The notes under the pieces: generated by a model
The model's database searches: none
What the model was told of the DNA's origin: nothing
Seen by the model: only the letters and a program-made list of their open reading frames with translations
NCBI GenBank assembly: GCA_037349315.1
Contig: JBAIAC010000007.1
Span: 50,121,001-50,185,000 of the forward strand
Source: Chelydra serpentina
Taxonomy: Eukaryota > Chordata > Testudines > Chelydridae
Reading direction: 5' to 3'
DNA: 64,000 nucleotides
Translations under genes and position numbers: made by a program
Shown: piece by piece, positions 1 through 12,012 of the stretch
Layout: each line of letters opens with the position of its first letter
How positions within the stretch are numbered: the stretch's first letter is position 1

Positions 1-226
1 CAGGGTGGGCTTCAGGCACCAGCGGACCAAGCACGTGCTTGGGGCGGCACCTGGAGGGGGGGCGGTGCTCAGGGTTTTTTGGGTGTTTTTTTTTTTAAAC
101 ACTCTTTCCGGCGCCCCGGCCAGGCAGCAAGGCCGGCGGGCATGCCGCGCTCCCTGCCGGCGTCCCGGCCGGTGAGCGGCCATATTTTTGTTGCCTGGGG
201 CGGCAAAAAGGCCAGAGCCGGCCCTG
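1..226 (-). mobile_element. GC-rich hAT-like MITE
   Basis: The window opens with CAGGGTGGGCTTCAGGCACC and the element closes at 226 with CCAGAGCCGGCCCTG. The same family occurs in the opposite orientation at 56418-56761, where it has an exact 8-bp target duplication. Any duplication here lies left of the window. The interior is GC-rich with several CCGGCC motifs, and short open frames across it are chance products. Confidence 0.6.
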
Positions 227-880
227 CTGTCAGCAGACTCCTAGATTCTTCTCCAAACCAAGAGGAGGGAGGGGAGAATGTGTTCTGTACATCCTTGTCC
301 ATGAGGACAAACAATTGCCTTGTGTTGGCAGTGACACACAGGAATGCATGCAACATACCATTTTTGTCAGACCATCCTGGTAGAGAGCACTGTCTGACCT
401 CACCAGTGACATCTAACCGAACTACAGTTTATCCTGATATTTGCCCACAAGAGAAACATAGTATCATTTAATGGCTTCATATCTGCTTTCTCTGTTCTTG
501 ATCAAGTACCATTTCACAGTGTCGTTTAGGACACTGTGTTGAATGAGGCATTGTACACAAATATAGCCATGACTATCATGGTGTACATCAAGTTTGCACA
601 TAACCTAATTTACACCTCTTGCTTTAATGAAAGCCTCTCATAAATTAGACCCTCCTTTGTGGTCTAGTTTAGAGGCACTAAACTAGTTTAAAAGAACTAA
701 ATATGATTGATATAATGGTTTATTGTTTAAATGTTTTGTACATTAATTGAGTAAATATAACATAATTATTCATAAATGTAATAATTCATAATTATTACAA
801 CAATTACATACATTGTTTAAATAAACATTTATACTTATCACATAAGCACATAAGCCTCATATTCAATCTGTAAAAGGTTT
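227..880. other. Intronic stretch, nothing recognised
   Basis: This is intronic or upstream sequence with no recognisable gene. The part from about 690 to 860 is very AT-rich with ATAATTCAT-type repeats. Confidence 0.5.
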
Positions 881-1280
881 TCATAGAATTATAGAAGTGT
901 AGGGCTGGAAAGGACCTTAACAGGTCATTAGGTTCAGCCTCCTAAACTGAGGCAGGACCAAGTAAACCTAGACAATCTGACTGGTGTTTGTCCCACCTGT
1001 TCTTAAAAACCTCCAATCATGGGGATTCCACAGTTTCCATTAGAAGCCTATTCCAGAACTTAACTAGAATTTTTTTCCTAATATCTAACCTAAATCTCCC
1101 TTGCTGAGGATTAAGTCCATTACTATCTGTCCTACCTTCTGTGGATATGGAGAACAACTGATCACCATCCTCCTTATAACAGCCCTTAACATATTTGAAG
1201 ACTTATCAGGGCCCTCCCTCAGTCTTCTTTTCTGAACACTAAAAGTGCCCATTTTCAACCTTTCCTCAAAGTCATATGGC
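881..1280 (-). mobile_element. CR1 LINE 3' tail
   Basis: The segment starts with TCATAGAATT, the reverse complement of the ATTCTATGA-type CR1 3' end. It continues with the typical CR1 tail text on the minus strand (pattern of 'blunted' words such as GGCAGGACCAAGTAAA and TCTAACCTAAATCTCCCTT). Only the 3' untranslated end is present, moderately diverged. Confidence 0.8.
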
Positions 1281-1768
1281 TATGGGTGAAGAAAATACTT
1301 GTATTTTGATTGTAAATAAAGGTCAATTTTTTGTCTCTTTTTCATTCCTTTTTATAAAGCTTTACTATTTTCAAATTCTGTGTGTTTCACTGAATAGCTT
1401 TGGGAACACACAGCCAACATATAGTGGGTGGACAACCAAAAGTCTATAATAAGGCACTTTGAGATCTTTTTATTGCTTTGTTGTAGCATCTCTGATTCTA
1501 AATTGAATGTTAGAACATTATCAAAATGTAGGTTTGTATGCTACACTTACTGGAATAATGCTACTGTTAGTTGTATTTCCTTAACTACTGTTTTGCTTCA
1601 GTGCAGATAAACCATTGCTAATGAAGCACACTACATTAAAACTGGGGAGCTTGATGAAAGGAATAGATAGATCAGTGATTAGCAAAGCTCTTTGCATATA
1701 AATATCTGTGTACTGGTAATTGGACTAGAAATCTCACTGAAACAGATTTTGCAAAATCTTCAGAACAT

Positions 1769-2074
1769 CTAAGGCTACATCCACACTACCCACCCGATTC
1801 GGTGGGTAGCAATCAATGTTCTGGGATCGATTTATCGCGTCTCGTCTAGACGCAATAAATCGATCCCAGAAGCACTCCCCGTCAACACCGGAACTCCAGC
1901 TCCGCACGAGGAGTAAGCGGAGTCAACGGGGGAGCCTGCCTGCTGCCATGTGGACCGCGGTAAGTACTTTTAAAAATCGATCTAAGATATTCGACTTCAG
2001 CTACGTTATTCACGTAGCTGAAGTTGCGTATCTTAGATCGACCCCCCCCCCCCCCAGTGTGGACCAGGCCTTAG
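1769..2074. mobile_element. Two-hairpin MITE, copy 1
   Basis: The ends read CTAAGGCTACATCCACACTA and, inverted, CTAAGGCCTGGTCCACACTG. Inside are two long hairpins: 1820-1870 (stem TCTGGGATCGATTTATCGCG) and about 1976-2041 (stem including AGCTACGT and TCTAAGATA). A run of C lies at 2041-2055. A second copy is at 60361-60660. There is no coding capacity and the superfamily is uncertain, since no clear target duplication was found. Confidence 0.75.
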
Positions 2075-3349
2075 TTCAACCAGATCAGAAACCCCATGAG
2101 TTTTTTCAGTTCTTCACAAATATTAATATTTATACTTGTCATATTCTGGCTGGACTCCTGAAAAGGGTACCAGCAGAGCTATCGTAGTTTGATATTTATA
2201 TATCTAATATTCTCGGGTATTATGGATAACACCTGTATGTGTATATTCAGCAACTCCAGACCTTGTATGCCAGTCTGTCAGATATACTAGCTTGCAAGAC
2301 TGCTATCTGTGTATGGCTGAACAGCTTCTCGGGTCTCTCTTTTGTGCTCTAAGGCTAGATCATGCAAATTAATAGGGGTGCAAAGTTGATTTTGTTGTTT
2401 TTTGGGGGGGATAGGGCTGTTCGTTTGTAGATTGTTCTACTTTGTGATAAAGAATTTGCTTATTACAGGATAATAGATTAATTGGTGAATTCAGAAATAA
2501 ACCAGTTTTAAATTCATGGGAAAAACATTTTTTCCCTCCCACCTCAATTATTTATAATGTACATAGAGGCCATTTAAGCCTCATAGCTCACATTCTGAAG
2601 ATTAGCCAAAGATAATTTTCCAAGGATATACTTACTCTGTAAATTCATTGAAGTGATTTTTTTTTAAAATCAATGTCTTTGGCATGTACTATCTTTTAAT
2701 TTCAAACGTCTTCCTTCGTCAGCAGAGCTGGGCAAATTTCTTGAAGCAAAAAAGTTTTTGATAAACATAGCCCCCTTTTTCTCTTTGTGAATTATCTACA
2801 AACAGGTATTTTTTACAGATTTGTTTATTATTCCCTGAAATGTTTCAACAAAAAATTGTACACTGTAGATTGTGTGTGGAAAAAATCACAAGCATATGCT
2901 TTATTAGTTTGTGGTTTTTTAGCTACTCATTCTGTGTAATTGCTCACCTATGTCATATAGTAATGTTTCTGTTTCCTTATTGAATAACCTATGCTTTATG
3001 AAAAAAGGATGATTCCCTTATCTTTCAGTGAATTATCTTTGAGCTACTGTAATTCTAATCTGTTGTGTGAACAATAAAGAAGAGATTTTCAAAATGGCCA
3101 TGAGAGAGGACTTTTGATGTAAATACTCTTGGGAATATTTATCCATGTTTGCACTTGCAACACTTTTGCTCTCCATGAACATTCTTGCAAATAAATGCTT
3201 GCTTACTGGAATCTTCGCAAATAATAAAAGAAAAGAAGTCCCCAAATACCAACAAAGCAATTGGTTTTATTTGTATGAATGATCATGAACATATTTTGCT
3301 GTATTTGCCCAGCTCCTCTTAATGCTTTTAATCTTCAAACCTCTCTATA
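2075..3349. other. Intronic stretch, nothing recognised
   Basis: AT-rich sequence with no recognisable element apart from short T runs. Short open frames here show no family signature. Confidence 0.5.
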
Positions 3350-3545
3350 AATGTATTGACTTTTTAATAAATCAGCACAACAGTGCTGTGAGGTAGGTGA
3401 TATTAATTTTATTGTATAGGTGGGTAACCTAACAAAGTGGTATTAATTGTCTTGTCTAAAACCACACAGAGAATCAGTATAAGAATTGAGATTAGAACTC
3501 AGTAGTTCTTACATCCCAATCCTACGCTCATAGTGTTAGACCAGC
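3350..3545 (-). mobile_element. MIR-type SINE
   Basis: The text reads as a reverse-complemented MIR: GCTGTGAGGTAGGTGATATT, then AACCACACAGAGAATCAGTA, AGAATTGAGATTAGAACTCA and a tail of cysteine-free non-coding sequence. It is old and diverged. Confidence 0.65.
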
Positions 3546-4508
3546 AGTGGACCACATATTTAAAGGGAGTTGGGTGCCTAAATCCCTTTAAAAATTTGGG
3601 ATATGGCTTTTGTTCTATAAAACATACTATATTTTAATAAAAGTTCATAATTACCCATAACAGTATGAGTTGAAAGTGCATGGGATCTCTGAAGCAGCAC
3701 AGGAAACTGTAGCATTCATTCAAAAGATAAATTAAAAGGAGAGCCATAACTTATTTTTTCCACCCTGCTCAGCTAAAAACTTACTATAAACAAGCAGAGA
3801 CCACTCTGTGTGATCAGAGAGAATAGTTGCCTTACTGTTTACATGGAGTTGTTTTCAGACCTCTGACAGTTTATGAGATGGAAGCTGGACCCATATGCAC
3901 ACAATTTTAAAAAATGGGGGAGGAGGGGCAATTAACACCCTGCAGGAATAAAATAATGTCTGTTATATAAAAGGGATCGTAAATTAAACTGTTCTCATAT
4001 GTGCCAGGGTCAACCAATCTTTTTGTTGATTGCTTTTAAAAAATCTTTTTTTCTGGTTCATGAACTCCTTCTCCGTCTTGGAACATGCCAAGTAGAACAT
4101 CTCCTTGTGATTCTTTTGTCATTTACACTAGTGTAAATCAGCAGTTGATGCCACTAAAATTATGGAATTACACTGATGTAAGATCAGAATCTGATAATAT
4201 TCCTCAAACAGAAATCATGTTGTGCTATCGAATAATGAAAGGGGCTATATTATCCCCTTATAGCAGGTTCATTCATTGTCACATACCTTTTTGAGCAGGC
4301 AGAAATGTATTGATCATACTTTTAGGTATAAAAAAAAATGGAATGATAACTACATGCATTAGAATTGCTAAGGCTGATATTGACCAACTATCACTACTAT
4401 CTGATAGTTTTTCAGTGGCTTGTGTGAAATTACTTGACAGTTCTAATCTAACCCCTAATGACCAAATGTTTACATTAGAAAAATCACCATTGCAATTAGT
4501 ATTATTTT
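3546..4508. other. Intronic stretch with short palindromic repeat
   Basis: Mostly unrecognised. At about 4125-4195 there is a weak palindromic dispersed repeat of the 'ACTAGTGTAAATCAG ... TTACACTGATGTAAG' kind that is common in reptile introns. The 8 bases at 4501-4508 are the left target duplication of the next element. Confidence 0.45.
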
Positions 4509-4922
4509 TAGGAGTGTCAATGAATTGCAGTTAAGTCACGCGATTAACTCAAAAAAATTAATTGTGATTTTAAAAAATTGATCGTGATTCATCACAGGTT
4601 TAATAGCACTGTTAAACAATAGAATACCAGTTGAAATTTATTAAATATTTTGAATGTTTTTCTACATTTTCAAATATGTTGATTTCAGTTACAACACAGA
4701 ATACAAAGTGTACGCTGCTCACTATATATTATTATTTTTATTACAAATATTTGCACTGTAAAAATGATAAACAAGCGAAATAGTATTTTAGTTCACCTCA
4801 CAAATAATGTAGTGCAATCTCTTTATCATGAAAATACAACTTGCAAATGTAGATTTTTTGTTACATAACTGCACTCAAAAACAAAATATGTAAAACTTTA
4901 GAGCCTACAAGTCCACTCAGTC

Positions 4923-5141
4923 CTACTTCTTGTTCAGCCAATCGCTAAGACAAACAACTTTGTTTACTTTTACAGGAGATAATGCTGCCCATTTCTTATT
5001 TACAATGTCACCAGAAAGTGAGAACAGGCATTCGCATGGCACTTTTGTAGCCAGCATTGCAAGATATTTACATGCCAGATATCCTAAACATTCGTATCCC
5101 CCTTCATACTTCAGCCGCCATTTGAGAGGACATGCTTTCAT
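4923..5141 (-). pseudogene. hAT transposase C-terminus, inverted arm
   Basis: The minus strand is open for 72 codons. It has the hAT dimerisation-region signature ACPLKWRLKYEG, YLACKYLAMLATKVPCE, then LFSLSGDIVNKKWAALSP and a tail ending DWLNKK. This is the same domain as in the right arm (about 5593-5800), so the element carries two opposed copies of one transposase end. It cannot encode a full enzyme. Confidence 0.85.
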
Positions 5142-5179
5142 GCTGATGAGACTCGTTAAAAAAATGATTCATTAAATTC

Positions 5180-5800
5180 GTGACTGAACTCCTTGGGGGA
5201 GAACTGTATGTCTCCTGCTCTGTTTTACCCGCATTCTGCCATATATTTCATGTTATAGTAGTCTCGGATGATGACTCCACACGTGTTGTTCATTTTAAGA
5301 ACACTGTCGCTGCAGATTTGACAAAACGCAAAGAAGGTACCAATATGAGATTTCTAAAGATAGATACAGCACTCGACCCAAGGTTTAAGAATCTGAAGTG
5401 CCTTCCAAAATCTAAGAGGGATGAGTTGTGGAGCATGCTTTCAGAAGTCTTAAAAGAGCAGCATTCCAATGCAGAAACTACAGAACCCGAACCACCAAAA
5501 AAGAAAATCAACCACCTGCTGGTGGCATCTGACTCAGATTATGAAAATGAACATGCATTGGCTTGTTATCGAGCAGAACCTGTCATCAGCCTGGATGCAT
5601 GTCCTCTGGAATGGTGGATGAAGCATGAAGAGACATGAATCTTTAGCGCATCTGGCATGTAAATATCTTGTGACGCCGGCTACAACAGTGCCATGCGAAT
5701 GCCTGTTCTCACTTTCAGGTGACATTGTGAACAAGAAGCAGGCAGCATTATCTCCTGCAAATGTAAACAAACTTGTTTGTCTGAGCAATTGATTGAAGAA
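5180..5800 (+). pseudogene. hAT transposase remnant, loop and right arm
   Basis: The plus strand is open from 5180 to 5638. It contains FLKIDTALDPRFKNLKCLPK, SKRDELWSMLSEVLKEQHS and a stretch EPEPPKKKINHLLVASDSD, a recognisable hAT (BED-type) transposase region. It ends in a stop right after KHEE. The dimerisation part continues in another frame to about 5800 with TTVPCECLFSLSGDIVNKK. The N-terminal zinc finger and catalytic core are absent. Confidence 0.85.
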
Positions 5801-6169
5801 ATAGGACTGAGTAGACTTGTAGGCTCTCTAAAGTTTTACATTGTTTAATTTTTGAATGCAGTTATTTTTTGTACATAATTCTACGTTTGTTAGTTCAACT
5901 TTCATGATAAAGAGATTGCACTACAGTACTTGTATTAGGTGAATTGAAAAATACAATTTCTTTTGTTTTTTCCAGTGCAAATATTTGTAATAAAAAATAA
6001 ATATAAAGTGAGCACTGTACACTTTGTATTCCGTGTTGTAATTTAAATAAATATATAGGAAAATGTAAAAAACCTCCAAAATATTTAAATAAATGGTATT
6101 CTATTATTGTTTAACAGTGCAATTAATTGTGATTAATTGTTGTAATAGTTTGACAGCCCTAATTATTTT

Positions 6170-6614
6170 TTTAATCTCAGCAGGGAAATGAGGGATGAAT
6201 TGGCATGGCACTTAAATGTGCCTTGTTACCAGTAAGGATGTTATTGTTATCCATGTTATTGTGATAAGGCTGCATGTGGAAATTGCACCGCTGCCCATAT
6301 TGTATCAGTTTGGTGACTAAGTAGAGGGCTTCATTCTTCATTGCTACCAACCTGCCACTTTTCATGAGCACTAATTTTCTTAAAAGTACTAACATTAAAT
6401 TCTGAATAGGGAATTTGATTTTTTTTAAAAAAATCTTTATATAACATATTGAGAAATTAGTCTGCCCGTACTCTCGTTATATTGTGAATGCTTCGTCATC
6501 CACTGTTAGTCATTTGAGGTTTCAAACTAATAAGTACTTTAATGCTTTGGCAGGAATTCTTTACAATTGCTGCAGTAATTATTCATGTTTTACATAATTT
6601 GTTTGTTATTTCAG
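6170..6614. other. Intron just before the first exon
   Basis: No repeat is recognised here. The region supplies the branch and polypyrimidine area for the exon at 6615. Confidence 0.4.
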
Positions 6615-6888
6615 CTACTTTGAAGGAACTCATATCCCAGACTATGGTGCTCTGGGCTCAGGAAGACCAGATCCAAGATCCAGAATTAGTCCGGATTATG
6701 TTCAACCTACTTCGTAGGCAATATGACAGCATCGGTGAGCTACTGCAGGCTCTGAGGAAGGCCTACACTATTAGTGCTGCTTCTGTGCAGGATACAATAA
6801 ATTTACTAGCAGCACTAGGCCAAATTCGCTCCCTTCTCAGTGTCAGAATGGGAAAAGAAGAGGAATTGCTTATGATTAATGGATTAGG
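6615..6888 (+). CDS. RYR3: RYR3 exon 1 of window
   Basis: This 274-base exon starts after a tttcag acceptor with two bases that complete a codon from the preceding exon outside the window. It ends two bases into the next codon at a gtatgg donor. It encodes the helical stretch containing [20 protein letters not shown], then [16 protein letters not shown] and [18 protein letters not shown]. In RyR2 the matching segment directly follows the region of the Ser2030 phosphosite, so that site would be coded by the previous exon. The 3' end of a hAT element lies only about 450 bases upstream of the acceptor. Confidence 0.96.
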
Positions 6889-8482
6889 GTATGGAATTAA
6901 CATCATTTTCTTTTTAAATTTTGAGTAAGGGTTTGGTAATGGGATGCAGAGCCTTTAATTTCTAGGTCACTGGCTCTAGTCTGACCCAGGTAGTATCTGA
7001 ATGTCATTACTCTACTGTTATGTGGTTATTCTGCAGCCTATGAGAAATGAGCTGGTGGTCTCATTCCAGTTCCTCAAAGGCATGTGTCAATATCATAAAA
7101 TCCACCACTACCACAGCTGGTTTCGGTTGGCTCCTTGGCTGCCAATCTGAATGTATAGGCCAAAACTACCAAGGATATTATAAAGACTGACTTTGTTTTC
7201 ATACCAAAAACAGCCCCTCTGGATCAGGGTGGCAGTTAATAAAAGTATTAGTGAGATAGTGTGCTGAAGCTTTGGCTGCTGATCCCCCACATTTTACCAG
7301 CTTTGTGGATAAGTAAAGCATTTATATCTCCATGGTGTCAATCCAGTACCTTTCATGAACTCTAAATTGACTTCACTTTATTTTATTTTCATTTTATTAA
7401 GTTTAAGTGAAAAGTCATTGCTCAAGAAAGACTGTCTGATATCTTTGTAACAGGCAAGCCTTCATTAGATATTAGGTTGAAGCCCCAAAAGCCAAGTCAG
7501 TAATGACCACCATATCTGAATCAGAGAGTAGGTAGTATTGACAGTGAACCCTTTATAAGATTGTTTTTGAGAGACTAACCTGGAGCATCCCCTAATGAAA
7601 TGAATACATTTCTGCTCCACCTCCATTATAAAATCACCTCTCTTAAGCTGTTGATTTTTGTTGGTCCCTGCAGTGGCCACATTAGACAAATTTCATTTTA
7701 GCCTGGGTCTATTGTTGTAGTCCTACATGTGTGTGACTTACTTTGTGTGCATACAGGTCACATACATTTTAAGTAAGAAATAAAATAAGAATATTTTAGA
7801 TTTTAAAAATTAGAAAGTCAGTTGAATGAAAATATTTTATTGAGAGAAAGAAAGCAAGATGATGGTCCTAAGGTTTCTGAATAGAATCTTTCAAGACTCT
7901 TAATTAGGCAAGAATTGATACAAGCTGAACATGGTGTTTCTTTCCCTTACAACAGATGTGAAGTCTTCCTTAACCTCTGGTTATTTATTTTTATTATTTT
8001 ATTCTGCAAAGAAATTGTCCCTTTTGTTGTTGCATTTAGCAATTCAGTATATGATACCTAGCAGATTACTGCAAAACAGTGGTTCCCAATTTGGCCCTGA
8101 TCCTGCACCATTAAAGTCTATGGGAGCTTTGCCATTGATTTCAATGATCCTGGATTGAGCCTTTTGAAGTTGCCAGTAGCCCTTTTTGGAAGAGGTGGAA
8201 CAACCTACTCCTATTCCCAGTCTTCTATGTTCCTCTAAAGCAGGTTGTTTTTTTTTACTGTTTTTTCTAAAATGCCAGAAATATCCAATGGGCCATTGCA
8301 TCTCCTATAGCACCAGGAAAACCATTGTGTCCTATAGAGTGTTGTGGAGAGCTAGAATATGTATGAAAAGGATTCAAAGTAAAAATGTTAAAATATCCCC
8401 GCTTAAGGAGGCTGTACAAAATGTATTCCAAATGTACTGCACTCCTATAACATCTTCCCTTAAGGTACCTTAAAGCATTACA
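6889..8482. other. Intron 1, mostly unrecognised
   Basis: No gene seen. At about 8093-8160 there is a short near-palindromic dispersed repeat (TGATCCTGCACCATTAAAGT facing ATTTCAATGATCCTGGATTG). Confidence 0.45.
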
Positions 8483-8640
8483 AACATTAATGATATAAAC
8501 TTCAGAAACACCACTGTGAGGTAGGTAAGAACTATCACTTCCATTTTACAAATGGGGAAACTGAGGAATGGGGCAGAAACAAGAATAGAACCACAATTTT
8601 TGACTCACAATCATGTGCTTTGACCATTATAAAATGTGTC
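8483..8640 (-). mobile_element. MIR-type SINE
   Basis: This is a reverse-strand MIR pattern: CACTGTGAGGTAGGTAAGAA, then TTCCATTTTACAAATGGGGA, AACTGAGGAATGGGGCAG, and a 'tgaccattataa' end. Confidence 0.7.
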
Positions 8641-8961
8641 CTTTCTTCAATGAGACCAGAAGTAAAAATTGTTTAAAGCAGTGTTTCAAGTTGAAATCAG
8701 CATATTAGATGCATAATATTTCATATCAAATTAATGATGCCAATTAAAAAATGATTAATGTTTAAGAAGTGTCAAACATTTCCACTATTGTGATAAAAAC
8801 TCAGAGTTGAAAATGATCATTTTGTAATGACTCTCGAAATATGAATAATGCTTTCCACTGAAACACACATTCTGTATTTCTGAAATATCTTGATATTTTG
8901 ATAATTTCAATGAAAACATGATTTTTTAAAAATACATTATTGACTTTTCCCCCCAATTTAG

Positions 8962-9076
8962 GGATATAATGAACAACAAGGTGTTTTATCAGCATCCTAA
9001 CTTAATGAGAATCCTTGGTATGCATGAGACAGTTATGGAAGTGATGGTAAATGTGCTTGGAGGAGATAAATCTCAG
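8962..9076 (+). CDS. RYR3: RYR3 exon 2 of window
   Basis: This 115-base exon follows a pyrimidine-rich tract and a tttag acceptor. Its first base completes the glycine codon split from the previous exon, followed by 38 full codons to KSQ and a gtaatt donor. The protein has the family signature [20 protein letters not shown] followed by [14 protein letters not shown], a nearly invariant part of the RyR helical solenoid. The residues GGDKS before the exon end lie where paralogues differ most. Confidence 0.96.
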
Positions 9077-9726
9077 GTAATTTCCCAAGTATTTTATCAT
9101 TAGTTTTATCTCTTGAACATCAGTAAAAACTTAAGATGTGTAATAGGAAGCAATCGCAGGGAAAGTAGGATGCTGTTTATGGGCTATGCATACCTGTATT
9201 ATTTATCTAAGTGGGATGACATCAGATATGAATTAATGTTAAGAATTGAAAGTAATTCCTTGTGATATTATAAGAAAGCTGACTAACATTATAGAAAATG
9301 ATCTGTTAGGTTTGATATGAAAAACTATATCATAATGTACAATCCTCTTTTCATATAGTTCCATCTTTAGAAATAATGCATTCTGAGTGCTTTAAGGAGG
9401 TTTGTTACTATGTAACGCTAATTTTTATATGTATGTATGTAACAATGTCCTTGTAGACTAAGTAGCCTCACACAGGATAAAGCATAAAACATGTACAACT
9501 GGTAAAGGGCTGCATTGCCAACACTGAAAGCAGCTGCATGATGGGGTTAATTAAAACAGTCTTAATTTTGAATTTCCAAATTCCATATATTTGTAGGATT
9601 GTGTCTCTGCCATAATATTATTGTAATGCGGTGTTGTCTTGGTTGTTTTTTGTTTTTTTTTTAATTTTGTGGTAGCAAATATTTCACTTAAGCATATGGT
9701 GTATATGTATAAACATATAAGCAATG

Positions 9727-9890
9727 TGGCCTAGGGAATAGAGCACTGGACAGGGCCTCAGAAGACCTGTATTCTATTCCCAGCTGTGCAGCTGGCCTGC
9801 TAGGTGACCTTCAGCAAGGCGCTTCCTCTCCCTGTGCCACAATTTCCCCATCTATAAAATTAAGGACATAAGATTTATAAATTAGAGGGG
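9727..9890 (+). mobile_element. MIR-type SINE
   Basis: A good plus-strand MIR match by eye: GAATAGAGCACTGGACAGGG, TCAGAAGACCTGTATTCTAT, GGTGACCTTCAGCAAGGCGC and CACAATTTCCCCATCTATAA. Confidence 0.8.
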
Positions 9891-10331
9891 TCTCCTTTTC
9901 TGCTCACAAATTATCTCCAACTATTTGTAACTATTTGACAAGTCTGTTCTGCAAACAATGCACTTCTAATATAAATACTCAAATTCTTGCTAAGATTTTT
10001 AGGCATTTTTTTCTGTGAATGTTCTTGAAAATAAAAACTTGCTGCCTAAATATATTCAAAGAAAATGGGTCTTGAGTACTAATGAAGTCAATTTGCAGGT
10101 TTTATTCTCAGGATATTTGCATTTTAAATTTTTTATTTTTGTTTTGGTCACCTAACACTAGTCAGGACCTCACCTTTGCGTCCTATCAGAAAAACAGCAT
10201 CTCCAATAGCACAAAGTTCTCTAGCACAGTATTGAGGCATTGATTCATTTAATTGGGAACGAGGAAAAATAGAAAGAGAGAGAGATATATGGCCCACGTA
10301 GACCTTTGTTAAAGAGAACATCAATCCGGTG
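9891..10331. other. Intronic stretch, nothing recognised
   Basis: AT-rich intronic sequence with a short GA run (AGAGAGAGAGATATAT near 10275). No gene or element is recognised. Confidence 0.45.
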
Positions 10332-10339
10332 ATTTATTG

Positions 10340-10832
10340 CTGAGGTTCTCAACCTTTCCAGACTACTGTACCCCTTTCAGGAGTCTGATTTGTCTTCCAT
10401 ACCCCCAAGTTTCACTTCACTTAAAAACTACTTGCTTACAAAATCAGACATAAAAAGACAAAAGTGTCACAGCGCACTATTACTGAAAAATTGCTTACTT
10501 TCTCATTTTACCATATAATTATAAAATACATCAATTGGAATCTAAATATTGTACTTACATTTCAGTGTGATACTTGAGCCTGTTTTTCACTTGTGAGCCT
10601 TGTCTGAAGCCCGAGCTGCAGGTGGCAGGGCTGAAGCATGTAACTGCTTTGCGGGGGCCCCTGTGGCATGGGGCCTGTGGCAGTTGCCCTGGTTGCCACC
10701 TCCTAATGCCGACCCTGCACTTGCGATCCCTCTAAACCTGTCCCAAGATCCCACTGTGAGCTGCAACCCCCGCGTTGATCTAGATCGAATACCCCCTGGA
10801 AGACCTCTGCGTACCCCGGCTGAGAATCACTG
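10340..10832. mobile_element. Non-autonomous hAT element
   Basis: The ends are CTGAGGTTCTCAACC and TGAGAATCACTG, flanked by the exact 8-bp duplication ATTTATTG (10332-10339 and 10833-10840). The left half is AT-rich, the right half GC-rich, and there is no transposase. The length of 493 bases and the TIR type place it with hAT (Charlie-like) MITEs. Confidence 0.85.
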
Positions 10833-11283
10833 ATTTATTGTATCTCTGCATCAAATAAAAGTATAGTGGAGTGGGAGCCCAAGTACATTTTCAATATTTT
10901 GCTTAGCAGGTAGGCTGTCATTGTAAGAAACCTAAAATGATGCATGTTACTATGGAATACATAATACAAATTATGAAAAGATCTAAAGAAAATTGGGGGA
11001 AAACAAAATTGTTGCTGGCAGTTATTAGAAGATGATCTAGTCACATCAAAGACTTCACTTTGATGTTCTCCACTATTGTTAATCGAGGTAGTGAGAACTT
11101 TGAGCAAACTAATTGTTTTTTGGTTTACTTTTTTATAAAAAGAAAGGGAAAAAAGTCAAAATCTAAGGCCCAGGAGAGCAAGAACTGTGGTTCTTAATTG
11201 TGGGAAAAAATAAAGATAGTGAGAAATATAATCCCTACATCTTTGAAACAAGCAAGGAGAATGCAGAAATCCCTAGAGAGAGG

Positions 11284-11500
11284 CATAGGCGCCAACTCCG
11301 TGGGTGCTCCAGGGCTGGAGCACCCACAGGGAAAAATTGGTGGGTGCTCTGCAGCCACCGGCAGCCAAACTCCCTGCCCCGCCCCCTTCCTCAGCTCACC
11401 TCTGCCTCCGCCTCCTCCAATGAGTGCGCTGCATTCCCACTCCTCCCCCCTCCCTCCCACAGCCTGTTTCGCGGCAGCTTGTTTTTGGAAGCCATTGCTA
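11284..11500 (+). mobile_element. hAT-like MITE, left end only
   Basis: The segment starts TAGGCGCCAACTCCGTGGGT, followed by a perfect short hairpin GGTGCTCCAGG / CTGGAGCACCC. It then runs into C-rich sequence that fades by about 11500. The matching right end is missing, so it is truncated. Confidence 0.6.
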
Positions 11501-11929
11501 GTGGCTGAAATAGATACAATTTTGAATAACACCCACTCAGCTTTGACAGTAGTTGCCCAGTTATCCACCCATTAATTATGTAAATATGTTTACACTACCT
11601 CTGATGGAAACCATATTTGACATTTGGAAGCCCCCCTTGTGACATCTGAAACAAAGAAGTAGAAATGTGACCATTTTGCCTAGTCCATCTCTATGATAAA
11701 ACTCATTCTACCCATTTTTGAAACCACCTCAAGTGGTGATGCCTGTGGAGAGCCACATTTCCTGGTTTTATAGGTGTATATCATACAAACATAGGATCTG
11801 ATTCTGATCTCATGCTGGTTTTTCATAAGTGAGAGGAGAATCAAGGTCTGGGAATGCTCAAAAAGTTGCATGTTAATGGATTCCAATGTGCATGCATTGC
11901 AAAATATACAGTATTCAAGACGCTGGGGC

Positions 11930-12012
11930 AGATCTTCAGTTGGTGTACATTGTCATAGTTCCATGAAGTCAATGGAACTATGACCATTTACAGCAGCAGC
12001 GAATCAGCCCCT
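11930..12012. repeat. Short palindromic dispersed repeat
   Basis: Two arms face each other: GTGTACATTGTCATAGTTCC and GGAACTATGACCATTTACAG, around a GAAGTCA centre. It ends GAATCAGCCCCTG. Short palindromes of this type recur through the window and are old dispersed repeats. Confidence 0.55.

Larger units (their letters stand above)
4509..6161. mobile_element. Palindromic hAT transposon
   Basis: The ends TAGGAGTGTCAA and TTGACAGCCCTA form short inverted repeats, and the element is flanked by the exact 8-bp duplication ATTATTTT (4501-4508, 6162-6169). Unusually, the left arm (about 4509-5143) is an inverted, diverged copy of the right arm (about 5593-6161). Both arms encode the C-terminal part of a hAT transposase. 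A loop of about 450 bases holds more of the transposase. This looks like a fold-back derivative of an autonomous hAT. Confidence 0.85.

Noticed and set aside
1..6614. Search for the preceding RYR3 exon
   Set aside because: No stretch flanked by splice signals reads as the expected upstream RyR sequence, so it is probably left of the window.
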